Origin: Photobacterium sanguinicancri
Lineage (GTDB): Bacteria; Pseudomonadota; Gammaproteobacteria; Enterobacterales; Vibrionaceae
Assembly: GCF_024346675.1 (NCBI RefSeq)
Contig: NZ_AP024850.1
Span: 62,001-126,000 of the forward strand
DNA: 64,000 nucleotides
Direction of reading: 5' to 3'
The stretch's first letter is position 1. Every line of letters begins with the position of its first letter. Shown here piece by piece: positions 10,870-20,481 of the stretch. The position numbers were made by a program, and so were the translations under genes. The notes under the pieces are model-generated. The model was given only the letters and a program-made list of their open reading frames with translations. It was not told the DNA's origin and searched no databases.

Positions 10870-10939
10870 GTTCAATTGCGTCTTGATGACGAAATCATTA
10901 CGTATAGGTGTAAGGTTGCTTATTGAGGTGGTGGTTATT

Positions 10940-10958
10940 AATAAGAATAATCATTCAG
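10940..10958. promoter_or_regulatory. Fur-box-like site
   Basis: AATAAGAATAATCATTCAG matches the 19-base Fur consensus GATAATGATAATCATTATC at 13 of 19 positions by eye. It lies about 130 bases upstream of the exported protein gene at 11090. Iron control of that gene is therefore possible but unproven. Confidence 0.35.
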
Positions 10959-11089
10959 CTTGGTATTATGATTGGAATACTGTATAGGTAATAAATAGGC
11001 AAGTCAGGATGACAGTATTACCTATGATGCAATATAGATAGTAGAGCACAGAATGTTCTTCATCTTCCTTTCGAAAAATAGGAGATAAC

Positions 11090-12079
11090 ATGCGACAAGG
11101 ACTGTGCATGATACCCTTGCTACTGACGATGTGGACAGCGCCCGCTTTGGCACAAGATGTGTCAGAACAACAGGTACTCGACACCTTAGCATCAGCGCAA
11201 GTGCAGACTCGGGTGAACGCCCTTACCACGCTCTATAAGCGTAATGATTTTCGCGCCTTAGAATTTAACCTCTCGCAATTACCATCACTCTCTCAAGAAG
11301 CTGTTCGTGAAAAATTAGTATTATTTGCGGTGGAATTTGGTCAAGTTGATCAAGCTAAAGCTACATGGTTGGCTGAACAAGCAGGGCGTAAACCTACTTT
11401 TACCATAGTAGAACAAGGGGATGGTTACCTAGTGACCAAAGCTGCTTTTCACTATGGGGCACCAGCACGTACCTTGATCCAGCATTGGGAGCATCAATTA
11501 CAAGCCGATGACATGGTGCGTAAAGCAGAATCTGGCACCTTGCAGCTATCGCATTGGTTAACAACAGATGCTGTGGTACAAAAGCGCCGTCGTGACTTGT
11601 TTTTAGAACGGGTGGATACTCTTTCCCCCGATGCAATCGCCACCTTAGTCACCCAGTTTCAATCTGACAACCAACTGATGTGGCTCCCTGATAATGCCAT
11701 TATTGCCAGTTTAGCTGCGCATTCTGGCGACAGTAAAATGTATCAACTGTTATGGCGCCGTCGTACCGATACCTATAGCTATCAAGAATTAACGCGCTTA
11801 ACCGAGATGGCGCCGACCCCTTTAGCGCTTGAGCAATTGATGGCGGCCACTACCAACCCATCATTAAAGCGACAAGCCTATCGCTCATTGATCACCCTAA
11901 GGCCGATGCCTGCGTCAACGCGCCAATTCTTGATCGCCAAAATGGGCGAGGTTGATGAAGGCCAAGTCGTCGCACAGCAACTAGCGCAGCAAGGCTACAC
12001 CAGTTGGTTACGTCAGCTCGCCACATCACACAGCAGTAATGTACTGAAAAAGAATCTTCAAATTGTACTCGAGCAGTAA
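11090..12079 (+). CDS. Exported alpha-helical repeat-like protein, function unknown
   Basis: I do not recognise a named family. The 329-residue protein starts with a cleavable-looking signal peptide (hydrophobic core to about residue 20, cleavage predicted after ALA before QDVSEQQ), so it is probably periplasmic. The rest reads as consecutive amphipathic helices with leucine- and alanine-rich pairs, resembling HEAT or TPR-like solenoids, for instance around residues 30-80 and 175-310. The ATG has a good AGGAG upstream. It stands between rho and ubiD as a single gene; a Fur-like site lies in its upstream region. A role in iron or envelope physiology is only a guess from that site. Confidence 0.8.
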   Translation: MRQGLCMIPLLLTMWTAPALAQDVSEQQVLDTLASAQVQTRVNALTTLYKRNDFRALEFNLSQLPSLSQEAVREKLVLFAVEFGQVDQAKATWLAEQAGRKPTFTIVEQGDGYLVTKAAFHYGAPARTLIQHWEHQLQADDMVRKAESGTLQLSHWLTTDAVVQKRRRDLFLERVDTLSPDAIATLVTQFQSDNQLMWLPDNAIIASLAAHSGDSKMYQLLWRRRTDTYSYQELTRLTEMAPTPLALEQLMAATTNPSLKRQAYRSLITLRPMPASTRQFLIAKMGEVDEGQVVAQQLAQQGYTSWLRQLATSHSSNVLKKNLQIVLEQ

Positions 12080-12187
12080 CTGATAATCATAATCAGGTGA
12101 GATTAGGTTAACAACTCGTTATAATATCGCCCATTAATTGATGGGCACTCGCATAGTGAGGGTGCCGCTTGGTAACGGGTAGCACCT

Positions 12188-14071
12188 ATGAAATTCAAGG
12201 ACCTGCGCGACTTTATTGATCGCCTTGAGCAGCAAGGGCAACTAAAGCGAATATCGCAGCCTATCGATCCCAATCAAGAAATGACCGAAATCAGTGATCG
12301 CACGCTTCGCGCGGGCGGTCCTGCATTGCTATTTGAAAATCCTGTTGGCTATGACATGCCAGTATTGACCAACCTGTTTGGCACGCCTGACCGTGTTGCT
12401 ATGGGGATGGGCCGACAGGACGTCAAAGAGCTACGCGAAGTGGGTAAGCTGCTGGCGTATCTAAAAGAACCAGAGCCGCCGCGAGGCTTTCGTGACGCAC
12501 TGGACAAACTGCCCGTGTTCAAGCAAGTCTTAAACATGCCAGTGAAGCGCTTACGTAAAGCGCCGTGCCAAGAAATTGTATGGCAAGGTGATGAGGTTGA
12601 CCTTGATAAAATCCCAGTGATGAGCTGCTGGCCAGACGATGTGGCGCCACTATTAACTTGGGGCTTAACCATTACCAAGGGACCGAACAAAAAACGCCAG
12701 AATCTGGGTATTTACCGTCAACAGAAGTTGGGTAAAAACAAAGTGATCATGCGTTGGCTTGCTCACCGTGGTGGGGCGCTTGATTTACGTGACTGGATGG
12801 AAACCCACCCAGGCGAACCTTTTCCTGTAACTGTTGCCTTTGGTGCGGATCCTGCGACGATTCTCGGGGCGGTGACCCCAGTGCCAGATACCTTATCTGA
12901 GTATGCTTTTGCAGGGCTGTTACGTGGCAGCAAAACCGAGGTAGTGAAAAGCCTTAGCAATGACCTTGATGTCCCCGCGAGCGCAGAAGTGGTGTTAGAA
13001 GGGTATATCGACCCGACGGAGTTTGCCGATGAGGGGCCTTATGGTGACCACACCGGTTATTACAATGAAGTCGAAAGCCATCATGTGTTTACTGTTACCC
13101 ACGTAACCATGCGCAATAACCCGATTTACCACAGTACCTATACGGGCCGTCCGCCCGATGAACCAGCGGTATTAGGCGTGGCACTTAACGAAGTGTTTGT
13201 GCCTATTTTGCAAAAACAATTCCCTGAAATTACCGACTTTTACTTACCGCCTGAAGGGTGTTCATACCGCATGGCGGTAGTGACCATGAAGAAGCAATAC
13301 CCAGGTCATGCGAAACGCGTCATGATGGGCGTGTGGTCTTTCTTGCGTCAGTTTATGTACACCAAGTTTGTGGTGGTGTGCGACGACGATGTCAACGCAC
13401 GTGACTGGAACAGCGTGATTCACGCAATGACCACTCGCATGGATCCGGTGCGCGACACCGTGATGATCGATAACACCCCAATTGATTCCTTGGACTTTGC
13501 TTCGCCTGTCGTTGGCTTAGGGTCAAAAATGGGCTTGGATGTCACGATCAAATGGGAAGCAGAAACGGCAAACTCACCGAGCGAAGCATTAACCGTTAAC
13601 CATGATTTTGATGTCGATGCGGGGCTTAAAGCGTTGCGAGATCAACACCCTGAAATTCTCGATTGCTATTTACCACCCGAAGCTGATGCGCACCGTATGG
13701 CGATTGTCAGCATCAAAAAAGAAGGTGCAGGTCAGGCAATTGCAGTGATGGAAGCTGTGTGGGCTTTCTTAGCACAATTCACCGATGCCAAATTTGTGAT
13801 TGTCTGTGATGATGATGTCAATGTACGCGATTGGAATGATGTGATTTGGGCGGTCACTACCCGAATGGATCCAAGTCGTGATGCCATTATGATTAATGGG
13901 GCGGCAGCGGAGCAACTTTCGTTGGGTAGCAGCTCTAAAATGGGCTGGGATGCGACCAATAAGTGGCAAGGTGAAACGGATCGCGAATGGGGTACCCCTA
14001 TTAGCAAAGATCCCGCGATTGTTGCTAAAGTCGATGCTATTTGGGATGAGTTAGCGATTTTTAAATCGTAG
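12188..14071 (+). CDS. ubiD: 4-hydroxy-3-polyprenylbenzoate decarboxylase UbiD with duplicated C-terminal domain
   Basis: Decarboxylates the polyprenyl-hydroxybenzoate intermediate of ubiquinone synthesis with the prenylated-FMN cofactor made by UbiX. The N-terminal two thirds match E. coli UbiD (497 residues), including the [12 protein letters not shown] region that carries active-site acids. This protein is 627 residues because a segment at about 344-460 recurs at about 486-597: both copies contain a YLPPE, an FV(I/V)VCDDDVN(A/V)RDWN and a TTRMDP motif and end near a KW..ET. Copy one keeps the LDFASPV stretch, copy two keeps the family's terminal EWG..I and IWDELAIF tail. Downstream genes are ferredoxin and fre. 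No strong ribosome binding site is visible. Confidence 0.95.
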   Translation: MKFKDLRDFIDRLEQQGQLKRISQPIDPNQEMTEISDRTLRAGGPALLFENPVGYDMPVLTNLFGTPDRVAMGMGRQDVKELREVGKLLAYLKEPEPPRGFRDALDKLPVFKQVLNMPVKRLRKAPCQEIVWQGDEVDLDKIPVMSCWPDDVAPLLTWGLTITKGPNKKRQNLGIYRQQKLGKNKVIMRWLAHRGGALDLRDWMETHPGEPFPVTVAFGADPATILGAVTPVPDTLSEYAFAGLLRGSKTEVVKSLSNDLDVPASAEVVLEGYIDPTEFADEGPYGDHTGYYNEVESHHVFTVTHVTMRNNPIYHSTYTGRPPDEPAVLGVALNEVFVPILQKQFPEITDFYLPPEGCSYRMAVVTMKKQYPGHAKRVMMGVWSFLRQFMYTKFVVVCDDDVNARDWNSVIHAMTTRMDPVRDTVMIDNTPIDSLDFASPVVGLGSKMGLDVTIKWEAETANSPSEALTVNHDFDVDAGLKALRDQHPEILDCYLPPEADAHRMAIVSIKKEGAGQAIAVMEAVWAFLAQFTDAKFVIVCDDDVNVRDWNDVIWAVTTRMDPSRDAIMINGAAAEQLSLGSSSKMGWDATNKWQGETDREWGTPISKDPAIVAKVDAIWDELAIFKS

Positions 14072-14182
14072 TTATCTCCAAGGCTGAACAGGTTATCATA
14101 GGTGATGACCTGTTTTTAATGAGTCTTGTTAACGTGCCAGTACTAACCGCATTTTAGCCAAGACACTATTACTAAGAATATT

Positions 14183-14449
14183 ATGACGTACCAAGTTCGC
14201 CTGCTACCTGCTGATGTCACTTTTACTGCTACCGAGCATGAAAGCGTCTTGCAGGCTGCGCTCAACGCAGGCATTGCTTTTCCTAATCGTTGCCAAGTCG
14301 GTGCATGTGCGATGTGCATGTGCCGAAAACTATCGGGTGAGATAACTTACCAACTTGAGCCTATGCTTACTGAGAAAGAGCAAGCGCAGGGTTGGATGTT
14401 TACTTGCCAAGCAACGGCGAAAAGCGACTTGGTGCTCAGCATGGATTAG
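14183..14449 (+). CDS. Plant-type 2Fe-2S ferredoxin
   Basis: An 88-residue one-electron carrier. The cluster motif is C-x4-C-x2-C in RCQVGACAMCMC (first ligand about residue 37), with the fourth cysteine in MFTCQA near residue 74; this is the plant/adrenodoxin-like 2Fe-2S fold without extra domains. It lies 111 bases after ubiD and 44 bases before fre, on the same strand, so it is likely co-transcribed with the flavin reductase. Fre-like reductases normally lack an iron-sulfur domain; the pair could act together as a split ferredoxin reductase, but this is inference. Confidence 0.88.
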   Translation: MTYQVRLLPADVTFTATEHESVLQAALNAGIAFPNRCQVGACAMCMCRKLSGEITYQLEPMLTEKEQAQGWMFTCQATAKSDLVLSMD

Positions 14450-14493
14450 CGACATCGAACGCGACCATGCTCCTGAACGACTAGAGGACAACC

Positions 14494-15204
14494 ATGTCGA
14501 TTAAATGTGAAGTAAAGTCAGTTGAATCATTAGCATGTAATACATTCCGTATTTTATTGCAGCCAGAACAAGCGATCGATTTCAAAGCCGGTCAGTACCT
14601 GTTAGCCGTGATGGGTGAGAAAGATAAACGCCCATTCTCGATAGCAAGCAGCCCGTGCCGTGAAGGTGAGCTAGAGCTTCATATTGGTGCCGCAGAGCAT
14701 AACCCGTACGCGATTGAAGTGGTGGAAACCATGAAAGCGGCACTTGCTGCGGGCACGCCTGTTGAAATCGAAGCACCACACGGTGACGCTTGGGTACGCA
14801 CTGACAGCGAGAAGCCGCTACTGATGATTGCGGGTGGTACGGGCTTTTCTTACGTACGCAGTATTTTAGATAACTGTTTAAGTCGTGGCGTGAACCAGCC
14901 TATCTTTGTTTACTGGGGTGGCCGTGACGCATGCCAGCTGTACGCAAATGATGAACTACAGGCGTTGGCGGATAAACACGCGAACCTGACTTACGTGCCT
15001 GTGGTTGAGCAAGCTGAAGCTGCTTGGCAAGGCAAAGTGGGCAATGTACTGGAAGCCGTGAGCAACGATTTTGTTAGCCTATCAGCTTACGATATCTATA
15101 TTTGTGGCCGTTTTGAGATGGCAGGCGCAGCACGCGAACTGTTCACCGCAGAAAAAGGTGCAGAGCGTGAGCGTATGTTCGCCGATGCGTTTTCGTTTAT
15201 CTAA
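14494..15204 (+). CDS. fre: NAD(P)H-flavin reductase Fre
   Basis: Reduces free FMN, FAD or riboflavin with NAD(P)H; E. coli Fre also reactivates ribonucleotide reductase and reduces iron(III). The 236-residue protein aligns along its whole length with E. coli Fre (233): flavin-binding motif RPFSIAS (about 49-55), NAD-binding IAGGTGFSY (about 112-120), YWGGR, and the C-terminal GRFEMAG and DAFSFI. The ATG has AGAGGA upstream. The ubiD-fre neighbourhood is conserved in gammaproteobacteria. LuxG is a paralogue, but there are no lux genes here. Confidence 0.94.
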   Translation: MSIKCEVKSVESLACNTFRILLQPEQAIDFKAGQYLLAVMGEKDKRPFSIASSPCREGELELHIGAAEHNPYAIEVVETMKAALAAGTPVEIEAPHGDAWVRTDSEKPLLMIAGGTGFSYVRSILDNCLSRGVNQPIFVYWGGRDACQLYANDELQALADKHANLTYVPVVEQAEAAWQGKVGNVLEAVSNDFVSLSAYDIYICGRFEMAGAARELFTAEKGAERERMFADAFSFI

Positions 15205-15247
15205 GACGAAATGGCAGCAGTTTAGCTAGCTTGGGATGATATATATA

Positions 15248-15275
15248 AACGGCGAGCCATTGGCTCGCCGTTTTT
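15248..15275 (+). terminator. Strong rho-independent terminator after fre
   Basis: An 11-base stem, AACGGCGAGCC (15248-15258) with GGCTCGCCGTT (15262-15272), three-base loop and a T run. It lies between the convergent fre and EamA genes; the plus-strand orientation has the better T run. Confidence 0.9.
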
Positions 15276-15310
15276 GTTGTTACGACATGAGAAACATGGC
15301 GAGGTGGTGG

Positions 15311-16192
15311 CTACACACTCGCTTGGCGCGATGCCGCGACCTTACGTTTGACCCAAGTTTCATTTAGCCACAATGAAAAGACGATGATAATGCCGCCAAT
15401 GATCAAGCGTGGGTAATCAACATCACGATTCCAAATCACGATATTTACAATCAATCCCGCAGGTACTAAGGCATTATTCATGATTGCCAAGGCACCAGCA
15501 TTGACCATGGTTGTTCCTTTGTTCCATAAAAAGTAGCCTAAGCCTGACGCCATCGTACCGAGGTACAGTAGCACCCCCCATTGAGTGGTAGTGGTGGGCA
15601 GCTTATCGGTATTACCAAACATCAAAAACATCGGTATGGCGACGCACATTGCGCCTAAATAGAACAAGCCAAACACAGTATGCTGCGGGATATCTTTGTT
15701 TTCTTGCTCCATGGTTCGCTTATAGCCGACTTGGCCAATCGCAAAGCTTAGGTTAGCGCCTTGGACGATTAAAAAACCCATAATGAAGTTTTCATTAATG
15801 CCTTCAAATTTAATGACGGCTGCGCCCAAGACGGCAATAACCGCGGTCACAAGATACCAAGCTGAAAACTGACGGTGCAGTGCATCGTAAATCAGAGTGA
15901 CATAAATCGGCGTGAAAACAGTGAAGAGCAGCACTTCAGGTACCGATAGATACAGGAAAGACTGGTAATAGAAGCAGTACATGATGCCAAGCTGAAAGGC
16001 ACCCACCACCATTAACTTAGCTGCTAATTTGGGGTGTAAGTATTGCTTACGTAAGAAAGGTAAAAACACCAGTGCCGCTAGTGACACACGAGTGAGTACC
16101 GAGAACCAAGCGTCGACTTGACCCGCAAGATATACCCCAATCAGGCTAAATGAAAACGCCCAGAGCAAGGTAATAGCTGAAAGATATCCCAT
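15311..16192 (-). CDS. DMT-superfamily (EamA) transporter
   Basis: An inner-membrane transporter of 293 residues with about ten hydrophobic segments arranged as two EamA halves (for example residues 6-25, 60-85, 90-110, 137-155, then a second set ending near 275). The loop between halves carries charged residues (RTMEQENKD). Likely substrates of the family are amino acids or other metabolites; nothing in the sequence identifies one. It is a single gene on the minus strand, upstream neighbour uspA. Confident on the family, not on substrate or direction. Confidence 0.85.
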   Translation of the reverse strand: MGYLSAITLLWAFSFSLIGVYLAGQVDAWFSVLTRVSLAALVFLPFLRKQYLHPKLAAKLMVVGAFQLGIMYCFYYQSFLYLSVPEVLLFTVFTPIYVTLIYDALHRQFSAWYLVTAVIAVLGAAVIKFEGINENFIMGFLIVQGANLSFAIGQVGYKRTMEQENKDIPQHTVFGLFYLGAMCVAIPMFLMFGNTDKLPTTTTQWGVLLYLGTMASGLGYFLWNKGTTMVNAGALAIMNNALVPAGLIVNIVIWNRDVDYPRLIIGGIIIVFSLWLNETWVKRKVAASRQASV

Positions 16193-16284
16193 AACAATTC
16201 GATTAATCCATAGATGTCATGGCGATAGTGTACCTGAAAGCCTTTGCAACAAGCATGAAAATGCTAGTTTAAGGCAAGAGGTCG

Positions 16285-16309
16285 GAGCGGTAAGTTGGCT
16301 TTACCGCTC
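16285..16309 (-). terminator. Possible terminator after uspA
   Basis: GAGCGGTAA (16285-16293) pairs with TTACCGCTC (16301-16309) across seven bases, 19 bases after the uspA stop on the minus strand. The following tract is only moderately T-rich. Confidence 0.5.
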
Positions 16310-16327
16310 GAGGTGACGATGGCGGTA

Positions 16328-16750
16328 CTATTTTAGTGGCACCATTAGCATATCAACAGGTGTACGGTTGATTAGCTGTTTCGCTGAAGACAGAATTTTA
16401 CTCCAGAAATCTTGGTGGTGACCACACACTATCAGTTCGATATCAAGGTCATCGATCGCCTGACAGATTTCATCGGCTAAATCACCACTGCCCACAAGGG
16501 TGTGAGAAACGGGATACCCTGCTTTTTCTGATAGGGATTTTAAGTGGTGCTGCGCTTCATCTGCCATACGATGCTGAGCATCAGACAGGTTAATATCAAT
16601 CAGGCCGGTATAAAGTTCGGCATAATTCACATCAATATGGATCAGCGATAATTTAGCATCAACAGCCTTGGCCAATGCGGCAGCTTTGTTGACTAAAACG
16701 AAGCTGTCTTCCGATAGATCAATAGCAACGAGAATGTGTTTGTAAGCCAT
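16328..16750 (-). CDS. uspA: Universal stress protein A
   Basis: Small cytoplasmic stress protein of the UspA family, 140 residues. It opens with [16 protein letters not shown], typical of UspA, and contains the Usp core ending in [12 protein letters not shown]. It lacks the full ATP-binding G-2x-G-9x-G(S/T) motif, as true UspA proteins do. An upstream in-frame ATG would add 25 residues, but AAGGAG before the ATG at 16750 fixes this start. Divergent from ftnA-uspB, an arrangement that recalls the E. coli uspB/uspA locus. Confidence 0.93.
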   Translation of the reverse strand: MAYKHILVAIDLSEDSFVLVNKAAALAKAVDAKLSLIHIDVNYAELYTGLIDINLSDAQHRMADEAQHHLKSLSEKAGYPVSHTLVGSGDLADEICQAIDDLDIELIVCGHHQDFWSKILSSAKQLINRTPVDMLMVPLK

Positions 16751-16895
16751 AACTTTGCACTCCTTATCACGGTTTAATTTCATGCTACCACTGAGTATGG
16801 CGCAAAAATATCGTGTAGATCTCACCCTTGATGCTAACTATAAAATTCCATACAGAGTGGTCTTTTTGTCTTTTCTTTTCGTATCTTATCCCTAA

Positions 16896-16914
16896 CTGAG
16901 GAGTGTCACCTCAG
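16896..16914. promoter_or_regulatory. Inverted repeat between uspA and ftnA
   Basis: CTGAGG and CCTCAG are separated by seven bases, centred between the two divergent starts. Possible operator; no regulator can be named. Confidence 0.35.
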
Positions 16915-16996
16915 ATACTTACTTTTGTTATGTTGCAAACTTGATTGTGCGCTGTGACAATGTCTCTATTACAATTGTATAAGAAGGAGTAGTGCG

Positions 16997-17524
16997 ATGT
17001 TAGCGCAAGCGATGGTTGAAAAACTGAATGAGCAAATTAACTTGGAGTTTTTCTCTTCAAACCTATACCTGCAAATGAGTGCATGGTGTGAAGATAAAGG
17101 CTTTGAAGGTGCTGCTGAGTTTCTTCGTGCCCATGCTGTTGAAGAAATGGAACATATGCAGCGTTTATTCACGTACGTGAGTGAAACGGGTGCAATGCCG
17201 ATTCTGGGTGCGATTGAAGCACCAAAACACGAATTTGCATCACTGGGTGATGTGTTCCGTGAGACGTATGAGCATGAGCAGTTGATTACTAAACAAATCA
17301 ACATGCTGGCGCATGTGGCGTTCACTACTCAAGATTACTCAACATTTAACTTCTTACAGTGGTATGTCGCAGAACAACACGAAGAAGAGAAGTTGTTTAA
17401 AGGTGTTCTAGACAAGATTGAGCTGGTTGGTGAAGACGGTAAAGCCTTGTTCTTTATCGACAAAGACTTGGCAGCGATGGCCAAAGCTGGATCGTCGTCT
17501 GTGATGGATACGCAAGCAGGTTAA
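16997..17524 (+). CDS. ftnA: Non-haem ferritin
   Basis: Forms a 24-subunit shell that oxidises iron(II) and stores it as ferric mineral. The 175-residue chain aligns with E. coli FtnA (165) with ferroxidase ligands Glu17, Glu50 and His53 in the conserved EEMEHM segment, and the C-terminal [15 protein letters not shown] helix. The last ten residues extend beyond E. coli FtnA. The ATG follows AAGGAG. It precedes uspB by 70 bases and is probably co-transcribed with it; uspA is divergent. Confidence 0.96.
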   Translation: MLAQAMVEKLNEQINLEFFSSNLYLQMSAWCEDKGFEGAAEFLRAHAVEEMEHMQRLFTYVSETGAMPILGAIEAPKHEFASLGDVFRETYEHEQLITKQINMLAHVAFTTQDYSTFNFLQWYVAEQHEEEKLFKGVLDKIELVGEDGKALFFIDKDLAAMAKAGSSSVMDTQAG

Positions 17525-17594
17525 ATCATAGTATAGGGTGTATTGATGCACCCTTTATCCCCTGCTTGTGTCTAAGGTAGTTTGGGGGTTGTTT

Positions 17595-17933
17595 ATGATT
17601 AGTGGGGATGCATTACTGCTGGCGCTGTTTATGGTTGCCGTTGTTAACGTTTCTAGGTATGTCAGTACATTACGTACATTACTCGCCATCATGCGCGAGT
17701 GTGATCCCTTGCTTTATCAGCAAGTGGATGGTCGTGGTTTCTTCTCATCTCAAGGCAATGTCAGTAAACAAATTCGTTTGTTTCACTACATTCGCAGTCA
17801 GCAATACCATAAGCATCATGATCCTGTATTTATGGCCAAGTGCATTAAAGTTCGTCGGTTATTTATTCTTGCCAGTACCTTCTTGATGGTTTTCTTCATT
17901 GCCATTTTCGTGGTTGCTTACCTCGGCATGTAA
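17595..17933 (+). CDS. uspB: Universal stress protein B homologue
   Basis: A 112-residue inner-membrane protein with one hydrophobic segment at each end (about 5-22 and 92-110) and a charged centre. It aligns with E. coli UspB, sharing CDPLLYQ.VDG.GFF.S and the K..RL..YI and RR.FI stretches. In E. coli it is induced in stationary phase and affects ethanol resistance. A start nine codons upstream is possible, but the ATG at 17595 matches the family and follows a G-rich GGGGGTTG. Neighbours ftnA and divergent uspA support the assignment. Confidence 0.9.
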   Translation: MISGDALLLALFMVAVVNVSRYVSTLRTLLAIMRECDPLLYQQVDGRGFFSSQGNVSKQIRLFHYIRSQQYHKHHDPVFMAKCIKVRRLFILASTFLMVFFIAIFVVAYLGM

Positions 17934-18039
17934 TACCGATTGTCCGATCTCGGCCGAATATCGAGGTGATTTCTGTTTGCCAATCGTCGTTATTGCGCTT
18001 AACTTTACGGCTATTGAACGCAAAAAGTTATGATTATTG

Positions 18040-19158
18040 ATGGAAAAAATGACAACCTGGTGGGCCTCATTAGAACAAGGCTCTAGCCCTGATTGGCTCT
18101 TCAATGTGGGCTTATTATTGACCTTAAGTGCTGTGCTCTCGGGGGCTTGGTGGCTGATCAGTCGCCGCCTTGCTCACATCGCAGAAACCACCAAAATCAT
18201 CTGGGATGATGCATTAGTGCATGCAGTGCGTCGCCCTGTCTCTTGGTTGATTTGGCTCTGGCCTGCACTGATCTCCGTCGGTGTGGCTGTGGAGAATACC
18301 AGCCATTATTCAACCGCATTTCTGGTTGTCGTACGTCACTTACTCTTGGTCTGGACGCTCACTTGGGTATTGCTTCGCTTAATTTCCAATGTCGAAGTAG
18401 CATTAGCGGATAAAGCGAAAGACCTCACCACTTTAAATGCTGTTTCTAAAGTGCTGCGCCTGATCGTTATGGTGATCGGCGGCCTTGTGATGATGCAAAA
18501 CCTTGGGCTGAGCTTATCGGGCATTTTAACCTTTGGTGGTGTCGGTGGCTTAGTCGTTGGTATGGCAGCCAAAGATCTTTTGGCTAACTTCTTTGGCGGC
18601 ATGATGATTTACTTTGATCGCCCGTTTAAAGTCGGGGATTGGATCCGTAGTCCTGATCGCCTCATTGAAGGGACAGTCGAGCGTATTGGTTTTCGCATGA
18701 CAGTGATCCGCACTTTTGACAAGCGCCCGCTGTATGTGCCGAACTCGGTGTTTAGTTCTATTGTGGTGGAAAACCCATCGCGGATGTCGAATCGTCGGAT
18801 TAAGCAAAAAGTCGGGCTGCGCTATCAAGATGCGGCTGTGGTGGGAAATGTGGTGGAAGGGATCAAGCAGATGTTACGTCAGCATCCAGAGATTGATAGC
18901 CAGCAAACCTTGATTGTCAGTTTTGATAATTACGGACCATCATCGCTTGATATCTTGGTATATACCTTCACCAAAACCGTGAATTGGATTGAATATAAAG
19001 ACGTACAACAAGATGTGATGCTTAAAATCGTTGGGATTGTGCATCAGCATGGCGCTGACTTTGCCTTCCCAACCAGTACGGTGCAGTTGGGTGATAACGC
19101 CTTGATGGCACTGCAGTCTCCTTCGTCTAAGGTGCAGTTTGAGTCACCCGAGTGCTAA
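18040..19158 (+). CDS. MscS-family mechanosensitive ion channel
   Basis: Inner-membrane channel that opens under membrane tension to release solutes. The 372-residue protein has about five hydrophobic segments, then the MscS pore helix and beta domain: GGVGGLVVGMAAKDLLANFFGG (about 168-190) with the Gly/Ala-rich packing face, followed by DRPFKVGDWI and the VPNSVFSS..VENPSRM segment typical of the family. It is larger than E. coli MscS (286) and closer to YnaI/MscM-type paralogues. The start could be the TTG one codon before or the ATG three codons after. A terminator follows. Confidence 0.9.
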   Translation: MEKMTTWWASLEQGSSPDWLFNVGLLLTLSAVLSGAWWLISRRLAHIAETTKIIWDDALVHAVRRPVSWLIWLWPALISVGVAVENTSHYSTAFLVVVRHLLLVWTLTWVLLRLISNVEVALADKAKDLTTLNAVSKVLRLIVMVIGGLVMMQNLGLSLSGILTFGGVGGLVVGMAAKDLLANFFGGMMIYFDRPFKVGDWIRSPDRLIEGTVERIGFRMTVIRTFDKRPLYVPNSVFSSIVVENPSRMSNRRIKQKVGLRYQDAAVVGNVVEGIKQMLRQHPEIDSQQTLIVSFDNYGPSSLDILVYTFTKTVNWIEYKDVQQDVMLKIVGIVHQHGADFAFPTSTVQLGDNALMALQSPSSKVQFESPEC

Positions 19159-19214
19159 GGCTGTAGGATTGCGGTTGGTATTCGCCGCTCAGGCGGGTAA
19201 AATGTGCGCAAATG

Positions 19215-19241
19215 AGGGATGCTATATCGGCATCCCTTTTT
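19215..19241 (+). terminator. Rho-independent terminator after the MscS gene
   Basis: AGGGATGC (19215-19222) pairs with GCATCCCT (19230-19237), seven-base loop, followed by a T run. It ends 28 bases before the next ATG. Confidence 0.75.
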
Positions 19242-19268
19242 CATTGCGAGAAAAGCAGGTTGAGTGAG

Positions 19269-20456
19269 ATGGCAGAACAGTTTGATGTAGTGATTATTGG
19301 TGCGGGTGCCGCAGGGTTGATGTGTGCTGCTGAGGCGGGCAAGCGAGGCCGTTCGGTGCTGGTGGTTGATCATGGCAAAAAACCGGGCCGTAAAATCCTG
19401 ATTTCAGGCGGTGGTCGTTGTAACTTTACCAATTACGATGTGGCGGCAAATAACTTTGTCTGTCGTAACCCTCACTTTGTAAAATCGGCTTTGTCGCAAT
19501 ATACCCAATGGGATTTTCTGGCAATGATTGGTAAACATGAGGTTGCCTTTGAAGAACGCGAGCATGGCCAATTGTTTTGCTTAGATTCAGCCAAAGACAT
19601 TGTCAAAATGCTATTGGCTGAGTGTGACTTACCAACAGTATCACAACGCTATCAAGTCGATGTGCATGATATAACTAAGACGGAAGATGGCTTCACGCTA
19701 AAATTGAACACCGATACCGTTCATTGCCAGTCATTGGTGGTGGCGACGGGTGGCTTGTCGATGCCGAAATTGGGTGCAACGCCATTTGGTTACCAGATAG
19801 CGGAACAATTTGGTTTGAAGCGTATCCCGACCACGGCAGGCTTAGTGCCATTTACGTTGCATAAAGAAGATAAAGAAGCGTTTGCTGAGCTTTCAGGTAT
19901 TGCTATTCCGACGGTGATTGATGCGGAAGATGGCACCTCATTTAAAGAAAATTTATTGTTCACCCACCGTGGTTTATCTGGGCCTGTAGTGCTGCAGATA
20001 TCCTCTTACTGGACGCCGGGACAAAAAGTGACGGTTGATCTATTACCGAATGATGATTTAACTGAAACGTTGACGGCAATGCGTGAAGCACACCCTAATC
20101 AAAGTCTGAAAAACTCATTGTCTCGTTTATTACCTAAGCGTTTAATCGAAGTCTTGATTGCGCGTGGCGATCTGGAAGATAAACCCTTAAAGCAGTTTAA
20201 TCCGAAAGACATTACCACCTTAGCGGACTATTTCCACCGCTGGACCATTGCACCCAACGGCACTGAAGGTTACCGCACAGCGGAAGTGACCTTGGGTGGG
20301 GTAGATACCAACGAATTGTCATCGAAAACAATGGAAGCTAAGCAGGTTTCTGGTTTGTATTTTATCGGTGAAGTGATGGATGTTAGCGGTTGGCTTGGTG
20401 GGTATAACTTCCAATGGGCATGGTCGAGTGGCTATGTCGCAGGGCAATACGCTTAA
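19269..20456 (+). CDS. yhiN: YhiN/HI0933-family NAD(P)/FAD-dependent oxidoreductase
   Basis: A 395-residue flavoprotein of unknown reaction. The N-terminus is a dinucleotide-binding motif (VVIIGAGAAGLMCA, residues about 7-20), followed by the HI0933 signature KPGRKILISGGGRCNFTN (about 36-53), a second ATGGLSMPKLG motif, and the C-terminal GLYFIGEVMDVSGWLGGYNFQWAWSSG. A longer frame adds 19 residues, but the ATG at 19269 matches family starts and sits after a weak GAGTGAG. In E. coli yhiN is also near uspA/uspB, so the neighbourhood is partly conserved. Confidence 0.9.
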   Translation: MAEQFDVVIIGAGAAGLMCAAEAGKRGRSVLVVDHGKKPGRKILISGGGRCNFTNYDVAANNFVCRNPHFVKSALSQYTQWDFLAMIGKHEVAFEEREHGQLFCLDSAKDIVKMLLAECDLPTVSQRYQVDVHDITKTEDGFTLKLNTDTVHCQSLVVATGGLSMPKLGATPFGYQIAEQFGLKRIPTTAGLVPFTLHKEDKEAFAELSGIAIPTVIDAEDGTSFKENLLFTHRGLSGPVVLQISSYWTPGQKVTVDLLPNDDLTETLTAMREAHPNQSLKNSLSRLLPKRLIEVLIARGDLEDKPLKQFNPKDITTLADYFHRWTIAPNGTEGYRTAEVTLGGVDTNELSSKTMEAKQVSGLYFIGEVMDVSGWLGGYNFQWAWSSGYVAGQYA

Positions 20457-20481
20457 ACATTTTTGTTGTGCCCTAAAACAG

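Noticed and set aside
13732..14007. Minus-strand ORFs inside ubiD
   Set aside because: Antisense shadows of a strongly conserved coding region with no ribosome binding site.
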